Below are positions 51,984-63,331 of a DNA stretch of 64,000 bases, piece after piece; position 1 is the first letter of the stretch, and the number at the start of each line of letters is the position of its first letter. The stretch is from positions 144,732 through 208,731 of the forward strand of contig NZ_JAKVIL010000008.1 of NCBI RefSeq assembly GCF_022601675.1, read 5' to 3'. The stretch comes from Ancylobacter gelatini (GTDB lineage: Bacteria > Pseudomonadota > Alphaproteobacteria > Rhizobiales > Xanthobacteraceae). Both the position numbers and the translations under genes were made by a program. The notes below the pieces were generated by a model. It saw nothing but the letters and a program-made list of their open reading frames with translations. It was not told the DNA's origin and made no database searches.

Positions 51984-52004
51984 GATCTTTTGATTGAAAA
52001 GATC
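51984..52004. promoter_or_regulatory. AT-rich inverted repeat between pepN and the GGDEF gene
   Basis: GATCTTTT-GATTG-AAAAGATC, a perfect 8-bp inverted repeat in a 218-bp AT-rich region. On RNA it could end pepN transcription (no T-run beyond the stem), or as DNA it could be an operator upstream of the cyclase gene. Confidence 0.35.
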
Positions 52005-52114
52005 AATAATCCACCCTGAAAAACATAATATCACCTGTGCGGTTAAGGCAGATATCGGAGCAACGGATACTGAGCTAATGTTACGAGGATAATCCTTCGG
52101 TATTGGAGAGTGCT

Positions 52115-53578
52115 TTGAGCACCGAGGCACTAAAACCTTATCTCGATACCGTTTCGCTGGACGAAGCCTATGGCAGCTCGCCGGCTGCGCTCTGTCTCGT
52201 GGACAGGCAGATGCGCTGCATAGCGGCCAATGAGGGGCTCGCCCAATCCTTGGGTCGGCCGCTCGCCGAGCTTGTCGGCGCGGCCATCGGCGATGTGCTT
52301 CCGGCCGCCATTCCGCTGCTGGAGCGAGGCTTCCGCCGGGTCGATCGCGGCGAAGCGCTGACCGCCCGGCGACTGATCGAGCTTCCCGGCACCGGGCGCA
52401 CCTTCCGCGTCAAGGCGCATCCCTACCGCGACGCCGACGGCGCGATCGTCGCCCTGTCCTGCGCCATGCTCGACGTCACCGAGGAGCAGGCCGCGATAAA
52501 GGCGCTCCAGGACATGGAGCAGCTCTGCAACTTTGCCTTGCAGAGCGCCAGGCAATGGATCTGGGAGTACAATCTCGGCAGCGGAGTGATCTGGCGGTCA
52601 CCGCACTGGAAGCTGGTTCTGGGCTATGAGTTGAACGAAGCGGTCGCCGGCGCCGAGAATGTGGCCTGGGGCATCGTTCACCCGGAGGACCGGCGCCAGG
52701 TTCAGGCCCGTTTCGACAAGCTGATCCGTGGCGAGGCCGATCAGTTCGAGGCGATCTACCGCGTCCGGCACAAGAACGGACGCTGGCTCTGGATTCTCAG
52801 CCGCGGCAAGGTCGTCGAGAATGACAGCGGACAGGATGCACCGCTGCGCGTGATCGCCACCAGCGTCGACATCAGCCACCAGAAGCAGATCGAGGAGGAA
52901 CTCTCCGCGACCGTGCGCCAGCGCGAGGCGCTGGAAAGCGAGCTGATCGAAGCCAACCGGCGCCTGACCGCGCTCTCCGAGATCGACCCGCTCACCGAAC
53001 TGCCGAACCGGCGCAAGCTCGACCAGGTGCTCGCGCTCGAACTGCGCCGGCGCGAGCGCAACGGCTCCTCGCTCGCGCTGCTGATGATCGACGTCGATCA
53101 TTTCAAGGATTTCAACGACCTGTACGGGCACCCCGAAGGCGACGAGTGCCTGCGCCTGCTCGCGGGGGCGCTGCGCTCCAACGCGCGCCGCTCAAGCGAC
53201 ATGGTGGCGCGCTATGGCGGCGAGGAATTCGTGGCGGTGCTCGCCGAAACCGGCGAGGCGGAAGCCGTGACCGTGGCGGAAAACATGCTGGCCGCCGTGC
53301 GCGCCCTCAAGCTGCCGCATGCCGGCAGTTCGTTCAATCTGGTCAGCATCAGCATCGGCGTCGCCGTGCTCGGGCCGGAGATGCGGAGCCCGGCCACGTC
53401 GCTCAACGCGCTGGTGCGTGCCGCCGACAATGCGCTCTATGCCGCGAAGCAGGGCGGGCGCAACGCGATCGCCATCGCGCCGACGCAGGAAGGCGCGGCG
53501 ATGCGCCTCCTGCCCCGCTCGGAACGGTCCGCGCCGGCGACGGTGGACCCGCCGCCGGCCGATGGCCAGATGCCGTGA
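52115..53578 (+). CDS. PAS-PAS-GGDEF diguanylate cyclase
   Basis: A 487-residue cytoplasmic signalling protein. Two PAS-type sensor domains (about residues 15-125 and 135-265, the second with a PAC end ATSVDISHQKQIEEEL), a short coiled coil, then a GGDEF domain with an intact GGEEF active site near residue 368 and an RSSD inhibitory I-site five residues before it. It should make cyclic di-GMP with product inhibition. No EAL domain. I choose TTG 52115 because GGAGAG lies just upstream; TTG 52103 is the alternative, and no ATG is available nearby. It follows an AT-rich leader and converges on the fae-like gene. Confidence 0.88.
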   Translation: MSTEALKPYLDTVSLDEAYGSSPAALCLVDRQMRCIAANEGLAQSLGRPLAELVGAAIGDVLPAAIPLLERGFRRVDRGEALTARRLIELPGTGRTFRVKAHPYRDADGAIVALSCAMLDVTEEQAAIKALQDMEQLCNFALQSARQWIWEYNLGSGVIWRSPHWKLVLGYELNEAVAGAENVAWGIVHPEDRRQVQARFDKLIRGEADQFEAIYRVRHKNGRWLWILSRGKVVENDSGQDAPLRVIATSVDISHQKQIEEELSATVRQREALESELIEANRRLTALSEIDPLTELPNRRKLDQVLALELRRRERNGSSLALLMIDVDHFKDFNDLYGHPEGDECLRLLAGALRSNARRSSDMVARYGGEEFVAVLAETGEAEAVTVAENMLAAVRALKLPHAGSSFNLVSISIGVAVLGPEMRSPATSLNALVRAADNALYAAKQGGRNAIAIAPTQEGAAMRLLPRSERSAPATVDPPPADGQMP

Positions 53579-53597
53579 GGCCGTAAGGTCCGGCGCC

Positions 53598-54137
53598 TCA
53601 GTACTCCACCACGCCGTCCAGCGCGTAGTGCTTCACGCTCTTGCGGTTGGCGATGAGCTGCTCGACCGTGGGCTCGCCCTTCATGGCGCGCTCAAGTGCG
53701 AGCTTCATGGCCTCGTAATTGGTGCGGTAGAGGTCGGCCTTGTCGAGATTGGGATCCTCGGCGCAGCGCGGATCGAGCCAGATCATCACGATCATGCAGA
53801 TCTCGTCGGCGGCCTCTTTCGGCAGGATTCCCTCGCTGAGCGCGTCGACGATGGCGTCGCCGATGGCGCCCTGGACCACGCCGCCCAGCAGGTCGACATA
53901 TTCCAGCGTGTGGATCGTCGCCTTGGTCGTCATCATGGTGGCGGGGCGCACCTGCTGGTTGAGATCGCGCACCACGAACATGCGGGTGTGACCCTGGACC
54001 TGCCCCATCATCGACGCGAAAGCATGGCCGGCGGGGCCGCGCACCGACCCGATCAGCACCTCGGGCATGGCATCGGTAAACTGTCCGTCGGCGGCCAGAA
54101 CGGTCGCCTCGCCGGTGCGGAACCAGATTTCGCTCAT
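53598..54137 (-). CDS. Formaldehyde-activating enzyme paralogue lacking the catalytic histidine
   Basis: A 179-residue Fae-family protein (Fae condenses formaldehyde with H4MPT to methylene-H4MPT). It begins MSEIWFRTGEATVLAADGQF, with later YRTNYEAMKLALERAM as in Fae. At the place of the essential His of the methylotroph enzyme (recalled sequence AHIDLIIG) it has AMPEVLIG, so His is replaced by Met. It matches the Fae2/Fae3 type of paralogues better than true Fae. ATG 54137 follows GGAGG. It lies away from the C1 operons and divergent from the PleC-like kinase, so a regulatory or sensing role is possible. Confidence 0.88.
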   Translation of the reverse strand: MSEIWFRTGEATVLAADGQFTDAMPEVLIGSVRGPAGHAFASMMGQVQGHTRMFVVRDLNQQVRPATMMTTKATIHTLEYVDLLGGVVQGAIGDAIVDALSEGILPKEAADEICMIVMIWLDPRCAEDPNLDKADLYRTNYEAMKLALERAMKGEPTVEQLIANRKSVKHYALDGVVEY

Positions 54138-54414
54138 GACTATGTCCTCCAGGGGATATGCGAATGGCCCGAGCGAATAGCACCCCAAGAAAGTTTGCGT
54201 CCATCACAACCGGCGCAAGCCCCGGAAGAGACTCAGCTTTAGCGGCGAAGCACCCGTTAACACTCAACAATTCCGTGTCTCGACAGCCGTCTTGACTCCC
54301 CGGGACTCTAGACAGGAGGGGGTCGTTTCGATTCAAATCAAGGTGATTCGGAGGGATGCGGGACGTCGCTCCGGTCGCACGAATTGGGACATGGGGAATT
54401 TGGGGGGATCGGCG

Positions 54415-56727
<2,313 letters not shown>

Positions 56728-56734
56728 CAGCGCC

Positions 56735-57856
56735 ATGAGCGAACCGGAAGGCGAGGCGATCGATTGCGTCGTGGCCGGCGCCGGCGTGGTCGGGCTCGCC
56801 ATCGCCCGCGCCCTCGCGCTGGCCGGCCGCGAGGTGCTGGTGATCGAGGCAGCCGGGCTGATCGGCTCGGAAACATCGGCGCGCAACTCGGAGGTGATCC
56901 ACGCCGGGCTCTACTATGCACCCGGATCGCTGAAGGCGCGGCTCTGCGTCGAGGGTCGCCGCCGGCTCTATGGCTACTGCGCGGAGCGCAACATCGCGCA
57001 TCGGCGCTGCGGCAAGCTGATTGTCGCCAATGGCGCGGCCGAGAGCGAGAAGCTCGCGGGCATCAACGCCCATGCGCGGGCCTGCGGGGTGGAGGATCTG
57101 AGCTTTCTCGACGGCGCGCAGGCGCGCGCGATGGAACCCGCGCTCCACGCCGATGCGGCGCTGCTGTCGCCGTCCACCGGCATTATCGACAGCCACGGAT
57201 TGATGCTGGCGCTGCAGGGCGATCTGGAGGATGCCGGCGGCATGATCGCGCTGAACGCCCCGATCGAGGGCGGCACGGTGACGGCGCAGGGCATTCACCT
57301 GCACGTCGGCGGGGCGGAGCCGATGGCGCTGAACGCCCGCAGCTTCGTCAACGCCGCCGGCCACGGCGCGGTGGCGCTGGCGCGAGCTATCGACGGCATT
57401 CCCGCCGACGCGATCCCGAACGCCTATTTCTGCAAGGGCTCCTATTATTCCCTGCCCGGCCGGGCACCGTTCTCGCGGCTGATCTATCCGGTGCCGGAAG
57501 CCGCCGGGCTCGGCGTGCACCTGACCCTCGACCTCGGCGGGCAGGCGCGTTTCGGGCCGGACACCGAATGGGTGGAAGCGCTCGACTACGACGTCGATCC
57601 GGCGCGGGCGGATGTGTTCTATGCCGCGATCCGCCGCTACTGGCCGGCGCTGCCGAACGGGGCGCTGTCCCCCGCCTATTCCGGCATTCGGCCGAAAATC
57701 ACGCCGCAGGGAGCGCCCGGGGCGGATTTCCGCGTCGACGGGCCGGCCGAGCATGGCGTCGGCGGGCTGGTGCAGCTCTTCGGGATCGAATCCCCCGGCC
57801 TCACCGCCAGCCTCGCCATCGCCGATCTGGTCGCGGAAAAGCTCAGGGCCGGTTAG
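56735..57856 (+). CDS. lhgO: FAD-dependent oxidoreductase, L-2-hydroxyglutarate oxidase type
   Basis: A 373-residue DAO-fold flavoprotein like L-2-hydroxyglutarate oxidase/dehydrogenase. The N-terminal GxGxxG dinucleotide motif ([17 protein letters not shown], residues 11-27), then [20 protein letters not shown], a hallmark of the LhgO/L2HGDH group, and the C-terminal [17 protein letters not shown]. It would oxidise L-2-hydroxyglutarate to 2-oxoglutarate, passing electrons to quinone or O2. It starts 7 nt after the PleC-like gene, and its stop codon overlaps the opposite-strand glnE stop by one shared TTAG. Confidence 0.87.
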   Translation: MSEPEGEAIDCVVAGAGVVGLAIARALALAGREVLVIEAAGLIGSETSARNSEVIHAGLYYAPGSLKARLCVEGRRRLYGYCAERNIAHRRCGKLIVANGAAESEKLAGINAHARACGVEDLSFLDGAQARAMEPALHADAALLSPSTGIIDSHGLMLALQGDLEDAGGMIALNAPIEGGTVTAQGIHLHVGGAEPMALNARSFVNAAGHGAVALARAIDGIPADAIPNAYFCKGSYYSLPGRAPFSRLIYPVPEAAGLGVHLTLDLGGQARFGPDTEWVEALDYDVDPARADVFYAAIRRYWPALPNGALSPAYSGIRPKITPQGAPGADFRVDGPAEHGVGGLVQLFGIESPGLTASLAIADLVAEKLRAG

Positions 57857-60852
57857 GCCCGGCGGCGCGGGCGGGCGGACACCGCCTCGTTGAGCAGCCG
57901 CTCGAAGATCGCGCGCACCTCGGCCTGCGTCTCGAAGAGATGCGCCTCCAGCGTCGAGAAGTCCGGCATGCCGCCGGCCCGCGCCAGCAACTGGCGCAGA
58001 GCGGGGCTCGCATCGCCCGGCACGAACGGCCCGGTAAGCGACAGGCGCATCACCTGCGTGAGGTCGTGCAGCAATTTGCAGGCGGCGATCAGCACCTGCC
58101 CGTCCTCGGTGCCGAGCGCGCCCGCCTTCACCGCCGCCGCCAGAGCGCGGGCGGTCGAGGTCTCCATCACCTCGGGATGTTTCGCGGCGCAGGTGAGCAC
58201 CAGATATTGCGCGATGAACTCGATGTCGATCAGCCCGCCCCGCGCGTTCTTCAGGTCCCACGGATTGTCGTCGCCGCGCTCGGAGGCGATGGCGCCGCGC
58301 ATGTCGACGATGTCGGCCGCGACATGGTTGCCACGACGCGGACGGCGCAGCACGCTCGCGATCGCCGCCTCGACCCGCGTTGCGAAGGCGGGCGACGCCG
58401 AGACGATGCGCGCGCGGGTGAGCGCCATATGCTCCCAGGTCCATGCCTCATCGCGCTGGTACAGCTCGAAGGCGGCAAGGCGGGTGGCGACCGGGCCGGA
58501 GCGACCGGAGGGACGCAGCCGCAGGTCGACCTCATAAAGCTGGCCGGCATTGGTGGGGGTGGTGAGCGCACTCACCAGGCGCTGGGTGAGGCGGGCGAAA
58601 TATTGCGCGCCGTAAAGCGGGCGAGGTCCGTCGGATTCCGGGTGCTCGTCGTCGAAATCATAGAGCACGATCAGGTCGAGGTCGGAGCCCGCGGTCATTT
58701 CCCGCCCGCCGAGCTTGCCCATGGCCAGCACCGCGACTTCCGCCCCCGCAATCGTGCCGTGCGCCTCGCGGAAGCGCGCCTCCACCTGCCGCCCCAAGGC
58801 GCCGATGATGATATCGGCCAGCCGGGCGAAAGCTTCTCCCGCCCTCGCCGCCGGCAGCGTGCCGGAGAGGATGCGCACGCCGATCAGCACATGCTGTTCC
58901 TGGCGGAAGCGGCGGGCGCGGTCGAGCAGGTCCTCCTCGTCCTCGGCCTCGGCGAGCAATGCGGACAGCCGGGCTTCCAGCGCCGGCGCATCGGGAAGCG
59001 CGCCGAAAAAGGCCGGGTCGAGCAGCGCATCGATCAACGAGGGACGATGCGCCAGCATCTCGCCAAGGCGCGGCGCGGTGCCGAGAATGGTGGCGAGCAG
59101 CCGCACGAGGTCCGGATGCCGGGCCAGCGCCGAGAGGAAGCGCAGCGCGGAGGGCAGTTCGCGGAAAAAACGGTCAGCGGCCTTCAACGTCGTGTCCGGC
59201 GCCCCGCCCCGCGCCAGCGCGTCCAGCAGCAGCGGCACCACGGCCGCGAGCCTTTCGCGCGCCGCGCCCTGGCGCAGCGAGCGGCAATCGCCCGAGAGCC
59301 ATTCGCGCACGATGGCGCTGGCGGCCTGCGGCTCGGTGTAGCCGAGCTTGAACAGGGTCGCGAGCGTCTCGCGGTCGTCCTTTTCCGGGGGAAAGTCCAG
59401 CCGGCCCTCGACCGCCGCGCGCGGCGGCGCGTCCTCGAACAGCTTGGCGTAATGGCGCTGCACCCGCATCAATTGCCGGGTCAGGGAGGCCGCGAAAGCC
59501 TCGCGATCGGCATAGCCCATGAAGCGGGCGAATCCGGCGAGCGTCTCGTCATCATCCGGCAGGGTGTGGGTCTGCGCATCCGCGACCATCTGCAGCCGGT
59601 GCTCGACGCGGCGCAGGTAAAGATAGGCCTCGCCCAGTTCGTCACGGGCGGCCTTGCTGATCCAGCCCTCCCCCGCCAGCCGGTCCAGCGCCTCCAGCGT
59701 GCGCGGGGTGCGCAGCGAGGGATCGCGCCCGCCGGCGATGAGTTGCTGGGTCTGGGCGAAGAACTCGATCTCGCGGATGCCCCCGCGCCCGAGCTTCACA
59801 TTATGCCCTTCGACCGCGATCGCCTCATGGCCGCGAAAGGCGTGGATCTCCTGCTTCATGGCGTGGACGTCGGCGACCGCCGCATAGTCCAGCGAGCGCC
59901 GCCAGATGAAGGGGGAGAGCTGGCGCAGGAAGCGATGGCCAAGCTCCATGTCGCCGGCGATCGGCCGCGCCTTGATGTAGGCGGCGCGCTCCCAGGTAGC
60001 GCCCTCGCGCTCGTAATAATCGAGCGCCGCGTCGATGGAGAGCGCGATCTGGGTCGAGGCCGGGTCGGGGCGCAATCGAAGGTCGACCCGCGCGACATAG
60101 CCGTCGCCGGTGCGCTCCTGGATCAGCCGGACCAGCGACCGCGTGAGCCGCACGAAGAACGGTGCGGCCTCGACATCCTTGGCCAAGGGAGCGATCTCGG
60201 GATCGTACAGCACGATCAGGTCGACATCGCTGGAATAGTTCAGCTCGCGCGCCCCGTGCTTGCCCATGGCGAGCACGGTGTAGCCCTGCCCGCTCGTTCC
60301 CGCCTTGCGCAGCTTGCGCGCCGCGACCGCTTCGCGGAACAGGAAGCCGGTCGCAGCGGCGATCGCGGCATCGGCGGTGTCGGTGAGTTCGGCGGTCACG
60401 GCGTCGAGATCGAACACATGGCCGATATCGGCCAGCGCGATGGTCAGCGCAGCCTCCGCCCGCAGCCGGCGCACGGCGCGCATGACGACGGCCTCGTCGT
60501 CGGTGGCGTCGATCACGGCGCGCGCCTCGGCCCGGGCGGCGGCAAGCCCGGCCCACGGATCGGCCTCCAGAATGCGAAGCAGGCGCGCCGGATCGACACG
60601 CATCAGATCGGACAGGAAGGGGGAGTGCTCGGCGACATCGTTCAGCACGGCCTGCGCCGCCGGATGCACCGCCAGCAGCGCGGCCAAGCGCTTGCGCAGG
60701 GCGGCGGGGGCGTCGGCCAGCAGGCTGTCCGTGGCGGTGGTCGCACGGCCGGCGGGCTCCCCGGCCGAAGCAAGGCGCATATGGGCGGCAAGACCGTCGT
60801 TTCCGCGATCGGTCGTCGTCTTTCCTGCTGCCTTGCCGCGCTTTTCCGCCAT
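57853..60852 (-). CDS. glnE: Bifunctional glutamine synthetase adenylyltransferase/deadenylase
   Basis: A 999-residue enzyme that adds or removes AMP on glutamine synthetase according to nitrogen state, signalled by PII. Two nucleotidyltransferase domains are visible: an N-terminal deadenylase with [12 protein letters not shown] near residue 210 and a C-terminal adenylyltransferase with [15 protein letters not shown] near residue 720, each followed by RLRPDP or RLRPSG-type motifs, and a helical linker binding PII. Length matches GlnE (about 950-1000). Upstream on the same strand, 82 nt away, ends the histidine kinase gene; this order is common in Rhizobiales. Confidence 0.95.
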   Translation of the reverse strand: MAEKRGKAAGKTTTDRGNDGLAAHMRLASAGEPAGRATTATDSLLADAPAALRKRLAALLAVHPAAQAVLNDVAEHSPFLSDLMRVDPARLLRILEADPWAGLAAARAEARAVIDATDDEAVVMRAVRRLRAEAALTIALADIGHVFDLDAVTAELTDTADAAIAAATGFLFREAVAARKLRKAGTSGQGYTVLAMGKHGARELNYSSDVDLIVLYDPEIAPLAKDVEAAPFFVRLTRSLVRLIQERTGDGYVARVDLRLRPDPASTQIALSIDAALDYYEREGATWERAAYIKARPIAGDMELGHRFLRQLSPFIWRRSLDYAAVADVHAMKQEIHAFRGHEAIAVEGHNVKLGRGGIREIEFFAQTQQLIAGGRDPSLRTPRTLEALDRLAGEGWISKAARDELGEAYLYLRRVEHRLQMVADAQTHTLPDDDETLAGFARFMGYADREAFAASLTRQLMRVQRHYAKLFEDAPPRAAVEGRLDFPPEKDDRETLATLFKLGYTEPQAASAIVREWLSGDCRSLRQGAARERLAAVVPLLLDALARGGAPDTTLKAADRFFRELPSALRFLSALARHPDLVRLLATILGTAPRLGEMLAHRPSLIDALLDPAFFGALPDAPALEARLSALLAEAEDEEDLLDRARRFRQEQHVLIGVRILSGTLPAARAGEAFARLADIIIGALGRQVEARFREAHGTIAGAEVAVLAMGKLGGREMTAGSDLDLIVLYDFDDEHPESDGPRPLYGAQYFARLTQRLVSALTTPTNAGQLYEVDLRLRPSGRSGPVATRLAAFELYQRDEAWTWEHMALTRARIVSASPAFATRVEAAIASVLRRPRRGNHVAADIVDMRGAIASERGDDNPWDLKNARGGLIDIEFIAQYLVLTCAAKHPEVMETSTARALAAAVKAGALGTEDGQVLIAACKLLHDLTQVMRLSLTGPFVPGDASPALRQLLARAGGMPDFSTLEAHLFETQAEVRAIFERLLNEAVSARPRRRA

Positions 60853-60934
60853 CAGCCCCGCCGTGCTCCACCCGCTTCGTGAACCTTAGGGCAATATAGT
60901 TGCAAAAGTGCTCTCAGGTTCGGCATTTGCCGTT

Positions 60935-62347
60935 TCAGGAGGCACTATCCGGTGAGCTGCCGGCCTCCAGCGGTATCTTGATCACCACACGCAGGCCCGG
61001 CTCATTGTCCTGCAGTTCGATAGCACCGCCATGGAGCTGCACGACGGCGGAAACCAGCGACAGGCCCAGCCCGGAACCGGGCTGGGTGCGGCTCGCCTCA
61101 AGCCGGACGAATCGCTCCAGCACGCGCTGGCGATCGGCTTCGGGAATGCCGGGGCCGGAATCGGCGACGGTGAGGCACGCCTCCTCGCCCCGGCGCTCCA
61201 GCATCAGGCGGATGGTCCCGCGCTCGCCCGGCAGCGACGGCGTGCTGTACTTGATCGCGTTGTCGATGAGATTGGAGAGCGCCTGACCGAACAGTTCGCG
61301 AAGCCCGTGCACGCGAAGCGGCTCCGGCGCCGAAACGGTGAGGTCGAGCCCCTGCTCGTCGGCGACCGGCTCATAGAGCTCGGCGACGCTGGAGACTGTC
61401 TCGGCGAGGTCGAAGCTCACCATGCCGGCGCGGGCCTGCCCGGTCTCGGCGCGGGCGATCATCAGCAGCGCGTCGAAGGTACGGATCAGCCCGTCGGATT
61501 CCTCGATGGTCTGCTCCGTCGCCGCCCGCCACTGCTCATCGCCCTGCGCGGTGCGCAAGGCGTCCTCGGCGCGGTTGCGCAGCCGGGTCAGCGGGGTCTT
61601 CAAATCATGGGCGATGTTGTCGGAGACTTCCTTCAGACCGGCCATCAAGGTCTCGATGCGCTCCAGCATGGCGTTGAGGCTGAGCGCGAGCCGGTCGAAC
61701 TCGTCCCCGGTGCCGGCAACAGCGAGGCGGCGCGACAGGTTGCCGGCCATGATGGTCTCGGCGGTCGCGGTCATCTGGTCGATGCGCTTGAGCACGCGGC
61801 GGGTGACGAACAGCCCGCCCGCGACGCCGAGGATCACCAGCACTCCAAGCCCCCACACCGCCGGGCGGATGATGATCTGGCGCAGTTCCTCGCGCTCCAC
61901 GATGTCGCGCCCGATCAGCAGGCGGAAATCGCCGGGCAGAAACACGACATGGACCAGCGCGCGGCTCGGCCGGCTGCCGGCATCCTCCTCGCGGACATAG
62001 TCGATCTCGCGCCAGCCGGCCTTGTCGAGGAAGTTGAGCGGCAGGTTCAGCACATTGCCGGCCATCGGCTCGCCGGAGAAATTGGTCAGCAGGATCAGCC
62101 CGGCATCCGGCGCGCGCGAGCGGCGGGAGACCACCTGCAGCACGCGATTGATGCCGCCGCGGTCGTACTGGCTGGTGATGAAGCGCGTGTCGTTCTCGAT
62201 CGCCTCGATTGCCTGCCGGGTGACGAGGCGCTGGGTGTGCCAGCCGAGATAGGCGATGACGCTGCCGGCGAACACCGCGAACACCAGCAGATAGGCCGCA
62301 ATCAGCTTGAATGCGGTGGTGCGGAGCAGCCTACCGAGCGATGTCAC
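60935..62347 (-). CDS. Two-component sensor histidine kinase
   Basis: A 470-residue inner-membrane kinase: first helix about residues 14-36, periplasmic sensor region to about 160, second helix about 165-187 (GLGVLVILGVAGGLFVT), HAMP domain, HisKA with His247 in IAHDLKTPLTRL, and HATPase with GPGIPEADRQRVLERF and GSGLGLSLV. I start it at GTG 62347, which overlaps the response regulator end by 17 nt, as usual for such pairs; the frame is open to 62431. With a DegP-type protease upstream, it may sense envelope damage. Confidence 0.9.
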   Translation of the reverse strand: MTSLGRLLRTTAFKLIAAYLLVFAVFAGSVIAYLGWHTQRLVTRQAIEAIENDTRFITSQYDRGGINRVLQVVSRRSRAPDAGLILLTNFSGEPMAGNVLNLPLNFLDKAGWREIDYVREEDAGSRPSRALVHVVFLPGDFRLLIGRDIVEREELRQIIIRPAVWGLGVLVILGVAGGLFVTRRVLKRIDQMTATAETIMAGNLSRRLAVAGTGDEFDRLALSLNAMLERIETLMAGLKEVSDNIAHDLKTPLTRLRNRAEDALRTAQGDEQWRAATEQTIEESDGLIRTFDALLMIARAETGQARAGMVSFDLAETVSSVAELYEPVADEQGLDLTVSAPEPLRVHGLRELFGQALSNLIDNAIKYSTPSLPGERGTIRLMLERRGEEACLTVADSGPGIPEADRQRVLERFVRLEASRTQPGSGLGLSLVSAVVQLHGGAIELQDNEPGLRVVIKIPLEAGSSPDSAS

Positions 62348-63011
62348 GGATGATGTATCCCGCACCGCGCACCGTATGAAGCAGCGGCGGCTCGAAGCCC
62401 TTGTCGATCTTGGAGCGCAGGCGCGAGACATGGACGTCGATCACGTTGGTCTGCGGGTCGAAATGGTAGTCCCACACATTCTCCAGCAGCATGGTGCGGG
62501 TCACCACCTGCCCGGCATGGCGCATCAGATATTCCAGCAGCCGGAACTCGCGCGGCTGGAGCACGATTTCCTGGCCCGCGCGGGTGACGCGATGGGCGAG
62601 CCGGTCGAGCTCAAGGTCGGCGACACGGTAGAAGGTCTCGGCCGCGTTCGGCCCGCCGCGCCGCGCCAGCGCCTCGGCGCGGGCGAGAAGCTCGGAGAAG
62701 GCATAGGGCTTGGGCAGATAATCGTCGCCGCCAGCGCGAAGGCCGGTCACGCGGTCGTCGACCTGGCCAAGCGCGGAGAGGATGAGGGCCGGCGTCTTGT
62801 CGCCGCGCGCGCGCATCTCGCTGATCAGCGACAGGCCGTCGCGACGCGGCAGCATGCGGTCGACGATCAGGACGTCATAGCCGCCGTCCAGCGCGTGAGC
62901 GAGCCCGTCCTCGCCATCGCCGGCGATGTCGACCACATGGCCCGCTTCATGGAAGGCCTTGCGCAGATACTCGGCGGCATCGCGGTCATCCTCGACGACA
63001 AGCAGGCGCAT
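62331..63011 (-). CDS. OmpR-family response regulator
   Basis: A 226-residue two-component regulator. Receiver domain 1-118 with acidic pocket Asp8-Asp9, phospho-acceptor Asp51 (VLIVDRMLP) and conserved Lys near 101 (DYLPKPYAFSELLARA). Winged-helix DNA-binding domain about 130-226, with FRLLEYLMRHAGQVVTR and VIDVHVSRLRSKID. ATG 63011 opens MRLLVVEDDRD as in the family; the frame is open to 63131, but that part has no receiver features. It overlaps the kinase gene and lies 320 bp downstream of the DegP gene on the same strand. Confidence 0.93.
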   Translation of the reverse strand: MRLLVVEDDRDAAEYLRKAFHEAGHVVDIAGDGEDGLAHALDGGYDVLIVDRMLPRRDGLSLISEMRARGDKTPALILSALGQVDDRVTGLRAGGDDYLPKPYAFSELLARAEALARRGGPNAAETFYRVADLELDRLAHRVTRAGQEIVLQPREFRLLEYLMRHAGQVVTRTMLLENVWDYHFDPQTNVIDVHVSRLRSKIDKGFEPPLLHTVRGAGYIIRDIAR

Positions 63012-63331
63012 GGCGGATTCTTCAGCACTTTTCTTGAGGTCCGAACGCTCGACGGTGTAGGCGTCGCGACGTTCGGCCGACCGGGAAGACAGAACGGAGG
63101 CGGGATTCGGATCATTCTCCATGTACGCCATTTCCTGTCTCCCGACTATCGAGGCTCTCGATTTCGATAGGGATGTCCTGCTTCAGGCACGGGACGCTCC
63201 TTGTTAGGGGAGCGTCCCGCGACCGGTGGCACCGCGGTCCAGGGTGGGGCGGGGGGGGAAGGACCGGGCACCTGCCTATGGGGTGGGACGGCGGCGTGTA
63301 TGTCGCCGTCGTCTATAGGCGCGGGCCTGGC
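63012..63331. other. Gap between the DegP gene and the response regulator gene
   Basis: 320 bp with no supported gene. It holds a strong hairpin (63190-63219) and a G-tract GGG-T-GGGG-C-GGGGGGGG on the + strand (63242-63258) that has quadruplex-forming spacing. The promoter of the response regulator gene probably lies here, but I cannot point to a -35/-10 pair. Confidence 0.5.
63190..63219 (-). terminator. Perfect 11-bp hairpin downstream of the DegP gene
   Basis: CGGGACGCTCC (63190-63200) pairs with 63209-63219 across an 8-nt loop. On the minus strand it lies about 110 nt after the DegP stop and before the response regulator gene. No T-run follows, so it may be an attenuator, RNA-stability element or operator rather than a simple terminator. 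Confidence 0.5.

Noticed and set aside
49386..52130. Open reading frame of 914 codons on the - strand
   Set aside because: Antisense to pepN, which has all M1 aminopeptidase motifs. The antisense translation shows no recognisable domain.
53598..54137. Calling this gene fae with full activity
   Set aside because: The segment aligned to the catalytic His of Fae reads AMPEVLIG, so only a paralogue is claimed.
56764..60882. Open reading frame of 1372 codons on the + strand
   Set aside because: It crosses lhgO in another frame and lies antisense to glnE. Its translation is rich in Arg/Gln/Gly without domain features, as expected for the shadow of a GC-rich gene.
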